Shown: positions 21,677 to 32,507 of the stretch, one piece after another
Layout: every line of letters begins with the position of its first letter
Numbering within the stretch: the first letter of the stretch is position 1
Source of the DNA: Circinella umbellata
Lineage: Eukaryota > Mucoromycota > Mucoromycetes > Mucorales > Lichtheimiaceae
Assembly (NCBI GenBank): GCA_025093555.1
Contig: JAIWNF010000016.1
Span: forward strand, 1 to 64,000
Reading direction: 5' to 3'
Length of the DNA: 64,000 nt
The notes under the pieces: generated by a model
Seen by the model: only the letters and a program-made list of their open reading frames with translations
What the model was told of the DNA's origin: nothing
Databases searched by the model: none
Program-made: the position numbers and the translations under genes

Positions 21677-23017
21677 TTACATGATATTACAATTTTCCAA
21701 ATCTTTTAAGTCTTCAGGAATTCCTCCAGGACCTAAATTTAATCCTCCTGGACCAGCTAATTCTTCAAGCATACTTGCTGGCGGCTGGCCAAGATCTTGC
21801 ATCTACAGTAATAATATTTGGAGAGAAAATTATTAAAGTTAATTTTACCCATGGGAAATTTATTTGTTATTATTAAATCATTGCCTCCTCTCTCTTTTTT
21901 CTCACCTTTTGCATAAGATCCATAATTTCTCTTGATTGTGCTTCATTTTTTTCATCAAAGTTGGGTGCATCGTATTTTCCGACCACTTGCTTGCAAAGTT
22001 CATGTTGTTTTTCGTATTTTTCATATTCTGTTTGAGATAATTTACTTTTATTTTCCTTCAACCAATCAGGATACTATTATTTGGGGGTGTGAGTAACATT
22101 ATGATTTAGCAAAGACCCATTTTTCGACTTAAAAATTCCTACACAAACAAATAAAACCTACTTTGCTAGCCATATCCTTCATTGGTTCATATAATAATTC
22201 CTTTGACATTAACTGTTGCATCATGCCTTCCAGTACATTTTCGAATTCACCATTCTCTGCTAAAGATTCCATTTGTCTCATCATTTCTGCCATAAATGCA
22301 TCATCTGGTACTCCTTCTTCAGCAATAGATGACTAAAATATTTATATCCCATGTGTTACATATAAACAATGTCTTTTTTTCAGAATAAAAAATAACAGCC
22401 AATATTATAAAAACTTACATCCACTTGTTTTGAACTATCCTTGAGTTTACTCATATTTTGTGCAATAGTTTCCTGGAAAGAGAGTGGTTGTCCTGATGGT
22501 GATTTGTTATTGGGAGTAGGATTTGACGCAGCTGCGGCTGCCAAGTCAGGTACTGCTCTAGTAGCTGAATCGTCTCCTTTTTCATTTTCAGAAGCTTCGA
22601 ATGAACTCCAAATTTTTTCAAATGTTTGTTTCATTTCCTTGTCTTCGTCCATTTGTCCCATAAGGTCTTGCATGTTGGCGGCTAATTGTTTAGCAAACTC
22701 GTCCTCATCAAACATGTCGTCCAGCGAAGCAGAAGATTCCTTTGGTTCTTCTTCTTGTTGTATTTGTACTGGCTTTTTGCCTTGTGATTTATCAGTTCCA
22801 ACCTTCTTTTCAGAAGTAGATAATGTATTAAAATCATCAAGAACATCTATATAAGTACATGGTTGGACCCTGTTTTTTAGTTTTGTGTTATCCCCCCTCC
22901 CCTTATTATTTATAATGCCTATTTTATTTCTTTACCATCGAGCAAATCGTCCAAATCAGAATCTGGGTCTTGTTGTTGTTGGTTTTTTTCAGGTTTCTTT
23001 TCAGTAGGTGCTGACAT
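21677..23017 (-). CDS. pex19: Peroxisomal membrane protein import receptor Pex19, farnesylated type
   Basis: Five exons on the minus strand: 23017-22936, 22846-22419, 22332-22162, 22073-21906 and 21802-21677 (324 aa). Pex19 is the cytosolic chaperone and receptor that delivers peroxisomal membrane proteins to Pex3. The N-terminus is acidic (DPDSDLDDLLDG). A disordered Asn/Pro/Ala-rich middle follows, then the Pex19 core: FMAEMMRQMESLAENGEFENVLEGM, QQLMSKELLYEPMKDMASKYPDWL and EKYEKQHELCKQVV. The C-terminus is ENCNIM, a CaaX box with Met in the X position, as expected for farnesylation. All exon phases match. The start is the only ATG before the conserved acidic N-terminus. It converges with ole1 and has a T-rich upstream region. 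Confidence 0.95.
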
Positions 23018-25031
23018 TTTTTTATAATTTTTTTTTTAAAAAAGAGGTAGTTTAACAAAGTAGGAAATAAGGAAAAGTAGGAAAGAAATAAAAAGTTGAA
23101 TAAAGTATATGTCAGCGAGAAAACCTCTATTTTATTTTTTCACGTGACCCAATTAAACGAAATGCGGGGTATATTACTTGTAAGCCGTCATCTCTTTTAT
23201 AATAGTAATAAGGTTTTCATTTTTCTAGCACAGCACAGCACGTTTGTTGATGTAAGAAAGCAAATATTTTTATTTATACTCTAAATATTATTATTTTCTG
23301 TATTCAAAGTGACAAAGTTGCTATTTATGTCTTGGTTGGATTAATTGAATAAAGAAAAAATATATAGTGTATGGTTTAATAGGAGTGGTTTGTCGTTACT
23401 GATCAGCAAAGGTGTGATTATCATAAATGATTACAAATAAATAAGCTACTGATATCAATATATTTCTACATTGTTTATATATAAAAATAAGATGATTGCT
23501 TATGCTTCTATGTTATAAACTGACTTTATGATATATATGTGCTAGTAAGTGCTCAGAGTATTTAGTAGGATATAATGATTGAGCCAGTGATGAACATAAT
23601 CAAATGAAAAAAACTACTCCTTTTAAATAAGAAAATAATACTTAGTGGAGAGAGTCATTTATTACTGATGCTTTTTATTAACAAAGTCATACACCATATA
23701 TAGATTATGTGATAACACAAAACACCCAATGCATCAATGGGAAAGGCGTGTTAATTTGTAAAATATCCATTTAACTATGTATTGGCATGGGGTCCACTAG
23801 GAACCATGAAAAAGAGTCGTCTTAAGAAAAAAAAAAAGGGAAACCATGGCTATTTAATATACACGCATAATACTAGCCTGGGGTATATAGGTTCCATTTT
23901 TTAAATTACGACAAATGATAGTAACTATTTTGCCATAGCAACCTTTTATTATGCATACCTTAGAAAAGATCCCATGATTGAATGATGCATAAACGTCGAA
24001 GAAAAAAATAATAATTTAAATTCAACAATAAAGGTTGTGCTATGGTCGAAAAAAATAGATTTCTAAATAGCTTAATCACAGTTATCAATTCATCATCAAA
24101 TAAAGAAGATATCTGTACTTCATATGTATAACGAGTGTGTCTTTGATAGGTATCAATTTATCTATACTCTCATAACATATACATCTTGTTGATAATGAAG
24201 TTTGTTGTTCAACAAAAAAATGAGATCGATTTAATTAAAGTCTTTCCACACCAATACTTTTCTGGTGTAACAAATGACCCCAACTTAAAAAAACGAGTTT
24301 CACAAATTAATCCCGCTTTGTATGGTGTTAAATAAATATACGCATTAGAAAAACACTTTTAAGATGTTAAATAAAGTAAAATATACAAATTCTTCGCTCA
24401 AGATAGAGTTTCACTCACAGTCTTATATAATTTTTGTTATAAGATAAAAAAAAACCTCAAACTGCTTTTTTTCGACAACATTACAGGTCTACAGAATGAA
24501 CATAATATATCATGTAGTAAATAATCCAATTAAGTAAGGTCGTCTCAAAGGCAGCTTCTTTTATGTGACCTAGTAACACTATATGTATATACATGACGCG
24601 AAAACCTACAGCATTACATAAAACTGTAGATTTTTGACGTGTAATAAAGAGATGTCTCGAGAGGCACCACCAGTTATATGGTTGTCTCATCCACTAGACA
24701 AAATATTTAAAGTGAAAAGGTTGCTATGGTAAAGAATGATACTAAAAATTTAAATTTCATAATACAATAGAACGAGATATAAGAAGTACATTGTCAGATT
24801 TGGATTAATAATCAATTTCAATGACTAACTGTAGAATTATCTTTTACCTTGAAAGGGATCCCAAAAAAAACGGAACGTGGATCAACTAATTTTCCGTATA
24901 AAACAATATAAAAAGTCACATTTTTTATCCAGCAAATAATGATGCTGAATGTATTGAGAGGGAAAATTGTTGACAACCTTTTCTTTTTTTTTTTCTAGCT
25001 CTTGTTAATAAATACATATAAATATATAAAA
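23018..25031. other. Intergenic region between divergent pex19 and mia40
   Basis: No convincing gene. A 46-codon frame from about 24194 (MKFVVQQKNEIDLIKVFPHQY...) has protein-like composition but is isolated. Likely TATA elements of mia40 lie at about 24897-24903 and 24906-24912. The rest is AT-rich. Confidence 0.45.
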
Positions 25032-25784
25032 ATGGCATATGCATCAAAGGACGGAAAGGATACTGTACTATTCGTTGACAAAGAATATGTAGAACAACAA
25101 CCTGATATTGAACCATCAAAATCAAATGACGAGTCAAATGAAAAAGGACAAGCAGCAGCATACGATCCTGAAACCGGGGAAATCAATTGGGATTGTCCTT
25201 GTAAGTTTATCCCCTTTTTCCATTTTTCTTTTCTTTTGGTGGGGGAGGGGGTTGTATATTGAAGGTTACAAACGAGAAAGCGAACCAAATATATATATAT
25301 AAAAAGAACTTTTGGAAAGAAAGAAAGAAAGAAAGGGGAGGAGACGGGAGTGTTTTTTTTTTTTTTTTTTTTTTTTTTTTTGGTTACTGAATTTTATTTT
25401 ATATAATGATGGCATGTAATTAATATAGGTTTAGGAGGTATGGCTCAAGGACCTTGTGGTGAAGAATTCAAGGCTGCTTTTAGCTGTTTTGTATATTCAG
25501 AAGCTGAACCTAAAGGTGTTGATTGTGTTGATAAATTTAAAAATATGCAAGATTGTTTCCGACAACACCCTGATGTATATGGTGATGAAATTGACGACGA
25601 TGATGATGAAGAAGAAGTTGAAAAGAAACCAGCAACAGAAGTATCAGAAACAGAAAAGGAATCAAAGGCTAATGACGAAAAGGAAGAAGAAGATTCATCT
25701 TCTGCATCAAATGTTGTTGCTTCATCTATGTTGGAAGAAGGGGAATCATCAACATTTTCCTCATGGGTTTCTTCCTGGTTTTAA
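25032..25784 (+). CDS. mia40: Mitochondrial intermembrane-space oxidoreductase Mia40/CHCHD4
   Basis: Two exons, 25032-25200 and 25429-25784 (174 aa). Mia40 oxidises incoming cysteine-motif proteins in the intermembrane space and is recycled by Erv1. The redox-active CPC motif is split by the intron (INWDCPC, last codon joined as T+GT). Twin CX9C motifs follow: [11 protein letters not shown] and [11 protein letters not shown]. The tail is acidic ([13 protein letters not shown]) and Ser-rich. There is no N-terminal membrane anchor of the yeast type, so it resembles the short soluble animal form. The start at 25032 is the first ATG. An upstream in-frame codon at 25002 is TTG and not needed. The intron contains a T homopolymer of about 30 bases, which may be unstable. 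Confidence 0.95.
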
Positions 25785-26809
25785 AGAAAAAGTAAAATAA
25801 AAAATGATTTATTCTTGTATACACATTAAACACATTACACACACATACACGCAACCCTACATCGAGAAAAAAAAAAGCTTATTAGATTTTAAAAATTAGA
25901 GAAAGAAACATACCTCTTATTATTGTTTTTTTTGACAACTTCAACGCAAAAAAAGAAAAGAAAAACCTCCCTCTCCTATCTTTCTATAATTCTTTTTTAT
26001 TACTATAATATTTACCACCTCCCTTCTCTCATCTTTTTATGTATTTATTAAAACAACAATAATAATAGCAATGACAACAACAACAAAAAAAGATGATATA
26101 ATTATTTATTGATATATATTTATTTTACATTAATGCATGATAATGCAGCTTGCTGTTTATTATTATTATATTTTTGGTAAAAAAAAAAAAGGAACATATA
26201 ATTCAATTGCGCAACCCAATTTGATTAATTCATAAATAGCTTGTAATCTGCAATCTTTTTTTTTTTAGAAAAAAAAAAGTAGAGCAGTTGGATTTGATGG
26301 GGGTGGGGTATGGGGTTTTTAGTATGTGTGTGAGTGTGTAATATTATTATGTGTGTGTATATATATATATAGTGTGTTAATGCAGATGTATTATCTTGAG
26401 GGGGTGGGGTTGTATTAATTTGTTTGGGGGGTGGTAAAAAAAAAAAGTAAAAATGATGATATGAGATGATGATGATGAATGAATATTAAAAAAAAGAAAA
26501 GCTTAGAAAGAAAAAAAAACAATAACAAAAATGAACATGTAAAATGTGTTGTGAGAGTTAAAATAGAATGCAATAATAATCAAAGAACTGAGAAATAAAA
26601 AGCAGGGGGAGAAGAGGGGGTTTAACGGGTATTATAATGAGATTAGGAAATGCAAACATGGTATATTGGATGAGTTATGTTGATTTGTGAGTGAGTGAAG
26701 ATGATAATAACGATTTGTTTTTTTTTGTATGTAGATTAATAATGGTAATAATAGTAATAAAGAGTTCTCGATGAAATTAATAATAATGGTAAACATTTGT
26801 TATTATTAC
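25785..26809. other. Convergent intergenic region between mia40 and the kinase gene
   Basis: Low-complexity sequence: A and T tracts, GT/TA microsatellite around 26340-26372 and G-rich runs (GGGGGTGGGG, about 26298 and 26400). It holds the two 3' UTRs. No gene is seen. Confidence 0.6.
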
Positions 26810-27917
26810 TTAAGAACGTAACCAAGGATGAGCCAGCACCTGATGAATAGTAGGCCGTTTGGATGCCGATGGGGTAAGCATACAATGGATCAGGTGCATG
26901 CACTTGACCGAGACCTGGACCTTTGGTTTGGCGAATCGACCTGCGATTGCCATAGTAGGATTGGCAAAGGGTACTTCTCCAAACAACATCGTGTAAAGTA
27001 AAACTCCTAATGCCCATACTTCAGCAGGTTCTGCTTGATAAGGCTTTCCGATAAGAATTTCAGGAGATGCAAATGATACGGTACCATAAAATTTCGAATG
27101 TAAACACAATTTGCGTTGACCGTTTTGTTGACGACGAGGCAATAGCACAGCCGAGCCAAAGTCGATCAATTTAACCTGTATTATGTATATAAATGTTATA
27201 TAAATTAGTATCATTGTATAAAAAATGATGCAAATAGATATATAATATATATTTTAGTGTTGTTGTTAAACTTACGTTATAATCACTATCAATGACAATA
27301 TTTTCGTCTTTTATATCACGGTGACAAACACCTTTGTTATCAAGATAGGCTACACAGTCAATGATTTGTCGAAAGATTTTTTTAGCAAGATTTTCATCAA
27401 GACGTCTGTGCTGTTCAATGCATTCAAAAAGATCACAGGAAGGTCGTCGTGTAGGTGGTTGTCGCGCAGCGATATCGTCATCTTCGTCACAGGAATCATC
27501 AGATAATTGTGGTGAAGCTGGGGGCGATGGGGGTAACTGGACCTCAGGTGTTTGCTGTGTTATTTGTTGTGGTGCGGTTGGTGTAGGTGAGATCCACTGA
27601 CTTCCATGTAGTTCCATGACCAAATAAAAGAATGTATTATCTTCAAATGAGTCAATGTAACGAACAACGTTGGGGTGTCGAACGTGTTTAAGAACGTAAA
27701 TCTCCATAGGCATGCGTTCATTGCTTCTGGTTGTCACCCAAGCACTGGCAGGTACTTTTGCCTTGTAAATAAATTTTACTGCACGTTCAATTCCAGTTGA
27801 ACGTTCGGCAGCTGACATAACAAAACCAAATCCGCCACTTCCAAGTTCATCACCTAGAATATATTTTGCAGCAAAAGCTGAATGTAAAGATGTTGGTGGA
27901 GCTGTTATAGAAGGCAT
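26810..27917 (-). CDS. PAS-kinase-like Ser/Thr protein kinase with a hinge insertion, no PAS domain
   Basis: Two exons, 27917-27276 and 27175-26810 (335 aa). The catalytic domain has GSGGFGFV (Gly loop), AVKFIYK (ATP-binding Lys), a VMELHG hinge, CHRDIKDENIVI (catalytic loop), IDFGSA (metal-binding DFG), FYGTVSFASPEIL (activation segment and APE-like SPE) and EVWALGVLLYTMLFGEVPF. The hinge HG, DLFECIEQH, HRDIKDEN and DFGSA combination fits the PASK/PIM branch of the CAMK group. PAS kinases couple nutrient status to glycogen and translation control. Unusual is a P/Q- and D-rich insertion of about 55 residues right after VMELHG, ahead of SCDLFECIE. No PAS domain precedes the kinase domain: the start codon lies only about 20 residues before the Gly loop. 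Confidence 0.88.
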
Positions 27918-28535
27918 CGTTATTGTTCTTATGTATGTGTGTATATTAAAAAGATTAAAGAAAAAAAAGTTATATTGTTGTTGTTTATATATAAAATAAG
28001 TTGTCTTAAAAATATAAAGTAATTAAAAGTGTTGTTGTAGATTAAGATGAGAACTGACAATTTTAATCGTTTTGATGTATCGGTCTTATTTATATAAGAT
28101 TTTTATTTTTATTTTTTGAAGGACGTGTAATAATTATAGTAATAATATATGGGGGGGGGAAGGAGAAGACAATACATTTATAAAGAAATAGGGGGGGGGG
28201 AGAAAGGTAAGTAATCAACACATTCATGGGACTGTATATGGTATATGAAATACAGTGATAAAATAGCAGGATAGGGATCAAACACATGGATGCATATCAT
28301 CACGGTATGCACACACACCTGTCACGATCCCCTATCGCTCAACTGCTCATCTTAAATCAGTAATGGCGATCATACCGCATTACCCTCAAATGCCGTGCAA
28401 CCTTATGTCAGCTTTGCTTTATTGACCGTGCTCACCCCTTTTTTTTTAGGAAAAAAATTACATATGTATTTATTGTATTTGTTACTTTAACTACCTATTA
28501 TGTATACAATTATATTATTGTCTTTTTCATTTTTT
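27918..28535. other. Upstream region of the kinase gene and 3' flank of the mannanase gene
   Basis: Contains two G-homopolymer tracts (about 28151-28158 and 28191-28200). An unusually GC-rich, non-repetitive stretch at about 28305-28435 (ATGGCGATCATACCGCATTACC) ends in a T tract. It may be promoter sequence for the kinase or a small untranslated RNA, but no known RNA family was recognised. Confidence 0.4.
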
Positions 28536-30746
28536 TTACTCCTCTTCTAATGCCTTCAATTGGGAATTGTACTCTTCGATCACTTTAACCGTTGTATCTG
28601 TGTTATATACGGAGTACCAGCCTCTTTTTTCATGTGGTGGGTCTGCAACCCAAACCATTCCATATTGGTTTGGATAATCTGTTGATCTTCCAAGACCGGC
28701 ATATGCCCAAAAGTTACTACCCGAGAATTGACGTTTTTTCGCGAGCGAGACAATATTATCAAATATTCCTTTATAATATTGATCTTTATGGGCTGTTGGG
28801 GTGTCAGGACTATATTTAAATACTTCATCATCGGGTTTGATCCAGGCATCACGAGCCTAAATAATAATAACAACAACAAAAGTATGTATAAGCATAAGAT
28901 GATGATATCAATTGTTGTTATTTTGTGTGATTTTTTTTTCTTGGGTACCATGCCAAATTCTTCCATAATAATTGGTTTACCAAGTTCCACTGCCCATTGA
29001 GCCCGACTATGCACATAGTCATCTGCATATGTTTGTGCATCGACAATTGAACTTTTATTGCTTGGGTCATAAATTTCCCAACTACATAAAGAAGTAAAAA
29101 AAAAAAACACAAACAACACGATTTTTTTGTTAATATGGGGGAGAAGGTATATAAAAAAAATATTAGTAAAAAAAAAAAAAGAGGAGAGACAAAGAGAAAA
29201 AAATGTTTGTAAAAAGAAATAAGTCATGTCGATCATTATGGTAAGCCAACATATATTGTACAACTTTTATATTTTGTTACGCACGGGAGATTACTTTGTC
29301 GATGAAAGATCAACACAAATACTGTTTTTAACTGGTATATGATCATAAAATGATACAAAACTACTTACTTCTCAACCCATAAATGGCAAGTGGTATAGTC
29401 AATATTTTTGGGGGTATGTGCACGGTTGAAGTCATATTGGTCCAATTTTGCTTCAATACCGGCAGAAACCCTTATTTATATATTTAAATGGATGATATCC
29501 CAACACATGAAAAAATAAAGAATTCGCGGATCATTAATAAACAATCTTACACACATAAAAATTGTGATACTGTATTGATATCACCACTAGTAAAACCAAT
29601 AGCATATACGTATACGTATATATAATTAAAAAAGGATTACTTACAAATGCCTTGGTGCCAGTTCTTTGATAAAAGTCGAAGTTTCTTCAAACCAAGCATC
29701 AGGTCCTTCTTGAGGCTCATTAGCAAGTTGCCACGCTAATGCAAATATGTTTTGTTAGTGTTACCATGCAGCATTTTTTTTCTTTGGAAAAATACAATTA
29801 TCACCATACATACACATGATAACCGGATCCTCTCGGTAGATCTTGCCGTTGATTGTGTTACGGCGTGTTATCACCGTTTCGATATGCTTTTTCCACATTG
29901 CTTGTGCTTCCTCATAAATTTCAGTATCATTATAGAATCTAGCACTATATTTGGTAAAGGTATCCCAATTTTGATCTATTAAATATTATTATTAAAAGAG
30001 CGTTAGCTATTCCTTCTTGTTAATAATATACGTCATAAATTTCTTAATAAAATGTTACCTCCTTCTGGAAGTGGATAAGCAGTTTGGTTCTTGTCAATCC
30101 ATGCTACATATTGAGCAAAACTAACATAAACCAAAAAATTAAAAATTAAAAAAAAGCCCGATTGCATAAAAAATAGATTTATCACTCACCCTCCAGACCA
30201 TTGCCAATAGTTATTTAATGTCACTATGATACAACAACACATGTTTAATATATATGGATCAGACTTGAAGTTGTCATGGTAATCCTTTTAGCTTTTGATT
30301 TTATTCGCTTAACAATACTTACTGACAGCTGTTAAACCATGTCGATCCATAGCATCCAAGAGATAATCAAGGCCTTGGAAAACACCTTCATTATATTCAC
30401 CAGGAGCATACATCAAAGAAGGACGCATACGTTGCTTTTGGTCGTCTGGTCCTTCTGAAGAAGCCATGACTCGAAGATTGTTAATTCCCATCTTCACCAA
30501 CTGTTCCATTTCCTTGTCTAGTCGATCACGATCACCACCACTACAGTCATCGGCACCAAGATTCATTCCTTGCCAATAGTTTGCTCCACGAATCATATAT
30601 GGTTCTCCATTACGTGTAAATCCCTTTCCGTCAGAAGCCACTTTGACAAAGCCTCGGTTTTTGGTATTGTGAGGAGCAGCTTGACTGGTATCCAGTCCAG
30701 TCAATGCAACCGTTAGTGCAAGTGCCAAAGATAAAAATCGCTTCAT
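28536..30746 (-). CDS. Secreted endo-1,4-beta-mannanase, GH5 (subfamily 7-like)
   Basis: Eight exons on the minus strand: 30746-30323, 30223-30190, 30120-30059, 29975-29814, 29735-29645, 29470-29369, 29081-28949 and 28856-28536 (442 aa). It hydrolyses internal beta-1,4-mannosidic bonds in mannans outside the cell. The signal peptide MKRFLSLALALTVALTGLDTSQAAP has a cleavage site near the alanines. Hallmarks are IRGANYWQGMNL, NNLRVMA, NNYWQWSGGFAQY, SWQLANEP (Glu is the acid/base), HLWVENW, IIMEEFG (Glu is the nucleophile) and GSNFWAYAG. Length and motif order are typical of fungal GH5 mannanases. All eight exon phases fit. No linker or carbohydrate-binding module is seen. It is probably substrate-induced, but no operator is identifiable. 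Confidence 0.93.
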
Positions 30747-31441
30747 ATTCTTTGTTTCTTATTTTTTTTCCTTTTACAAAGAAAATAAAATAAAAATCTA
30801 CGGAAAAATAAGTACTAACTTTATGGAAAACTTGGTTTTATGCATTTTTTTTTTTTTTGTGGGAAAAAAAATATACTTTCATGTATTATGAAATTGTGTG
30901 CTGTACCTGTTTATGTGTATGTGTGAATGTTTCATTTTTCCGGATTGTGGAGTAGTACGAATAAGGAAAAATACAAGTGTTTCAAGCGCTTACATAACTT
31001 TTCAACTAAATCCTGGTTATATAATAAAGAACTTTTCTCACACAAGTTCCATATACAATTCTATCTCATCAAATGGGTACAATTTGATTATATCAGCAAA
31101 CCTAACTAATATTCTTCCCTATCACTATAACATCCAAATCCGCGGCAAAAAAGTAAACTGAACAAAACTGGGCGTTGTATAATAAAGTTTTTGTACGGAA
31201 AAAAAAAATGCAAAATGTATATATTGAATAATAATAATAAAAAACCAATTAAAAAAAACAAAAGGGAAAATTATGTGAAGAAGAGAGAAAGATAGAAAAA
31301 AAGATGTGTAGTTTGTGGTGTTAATACATGTTATATATATGAAGTGAAGTTAGGAACGGTGTTGTTGTTTTGTGTATATAAATGCGTGTATATATTATTA
31401 TATATAGAAAAATGAAAGAAAAAATGAAATGAAATATATAA
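30747..31441. other. Intergenic region between the mannanase promoter and the rpl7 3' end
   Basis: AT-rich; open frames at 30898-31161 are not conserved-looking. It should contain the mannanase promoter and the 3' UTR of the ribosomal protein gene. No gene is seen. Confidence 0.55.
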
Positions 31442-32507
31442 CTAATTGAGGTTCTCAACCAATTGGTTAACATCAATCTCGGTCACTTCTTCACCATCTT
31501 CTTTAGCAGTATATTCCTTCAATCGGTTCTCACGCCATTTGCCCATTTGCTTATTAAGCTTGAATGGACACAAGAATCGGTTCACCTTATCAAAATTTTC
31601 ACCACATGTTACCAATTCATGAATGATATCATCAACGCAAATAATACCTTGTTCACCCAATTGCTCTTCAATCATGGTATTATCCGAAATAGGTTTTCGG
31701 TGTCCACTAATAAACGCATGACCACGTTTTACCAACAATTCTCTTACAGTATTCAAATTGGCAGCACCAAACTTGACATAAGGTAATACCACCTTGAGAT
31801 TTTTCCGTGTTACCGCATCCAATCGTACAAATACAGCATCATTTTCTTGATGCAATCGTAAAGTCTTTAATGTCTTTTTCACCTTAGGATGAATGTTATG
31901 GCTGTTACGAGTACGAATTACCAATACAACAATATTGGACTTATCATCATCACCTTCCAAAAGAGGATACTTATTCTTGCCAGTAGTTCTTTTCTTTTGT
32001 TTCATACGACGAATACGTCCTTGTTCATATTCTTTAGTTTTAAATTCTTTAATATATTCATCTGCACGTTTGAATACTTGTCGTCGGTTTGCTCGTTGTC
32101 TTGCCTATTTTTATGTTTAAATGTGGTCAGTTTTTTTTTTTTCTTTCTTGAAACGAATCTCTCGAATAATTCTATTCGACCTGTCTCTTCTTTTTCTTTA
32201 ACTATCATTAATAAAGTTCAAATTTTTACCTTACGATCTTCAGCTCGTTTTCGTGCGTTTTCAGCAGCAAGTCTTTCATTTATTTTTCTCTTCTTTAACA
32301 ATGTTTCGGGAACAAAGTTCATTGGAGCTGCTGATCTAAAAGAAAAAAATACAGTTTGACAAATGATATAGATATTAAATTAATAATTTATATTATATAT
32401 TATAATTACATAATTTGCAATTCATTGAACTGATTGACTTTTTTTTAAAGAAAAATTATGAATAAGTAGATCAATAAAATTGAAATAAAAACGTACTCTT
32501 CCGACAT
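31442..32507 (-). CDS. rpl7: 60S ribosomal protein uL30 (L7)
   Basis: Three exons on the minus strand: 32507-32497 (11 nt, MSE plus two bases), 32335-32230 and 32104-31442 (259 aa). It is a structural component of the cytosolic large subunit. The eukaryote-specific basic N-terminal helix is PETLLKKRKINERLAAENARKR...RANRRQVFKRADEYIKEF. The uL30 core includes VVLVIRTRNSHNIHPKVKKTLKTL, DAVFVRLDAVTRKNL, LPYVKFGAANLNTVRELL, EEQLGEQGIICVDDIIHEL and FDKVNRFLCPFKLN. The C-terminus is slightly extended and acidic (AKEDGEEVTEIDVNQLVENLN). The start is fixed by the MSE... first exon, whose GTACGT donor joins in phase to the next exon. Confidence 0.95.

Noticed and set aside
24194..24334. 46-codon ORF MKFVVQQKNEIDLIKVF...
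   Set aside because: Composition is protein-like, but it is short, isolated, without intron, promoter or family match; possibly a scrap of a decayed gene.
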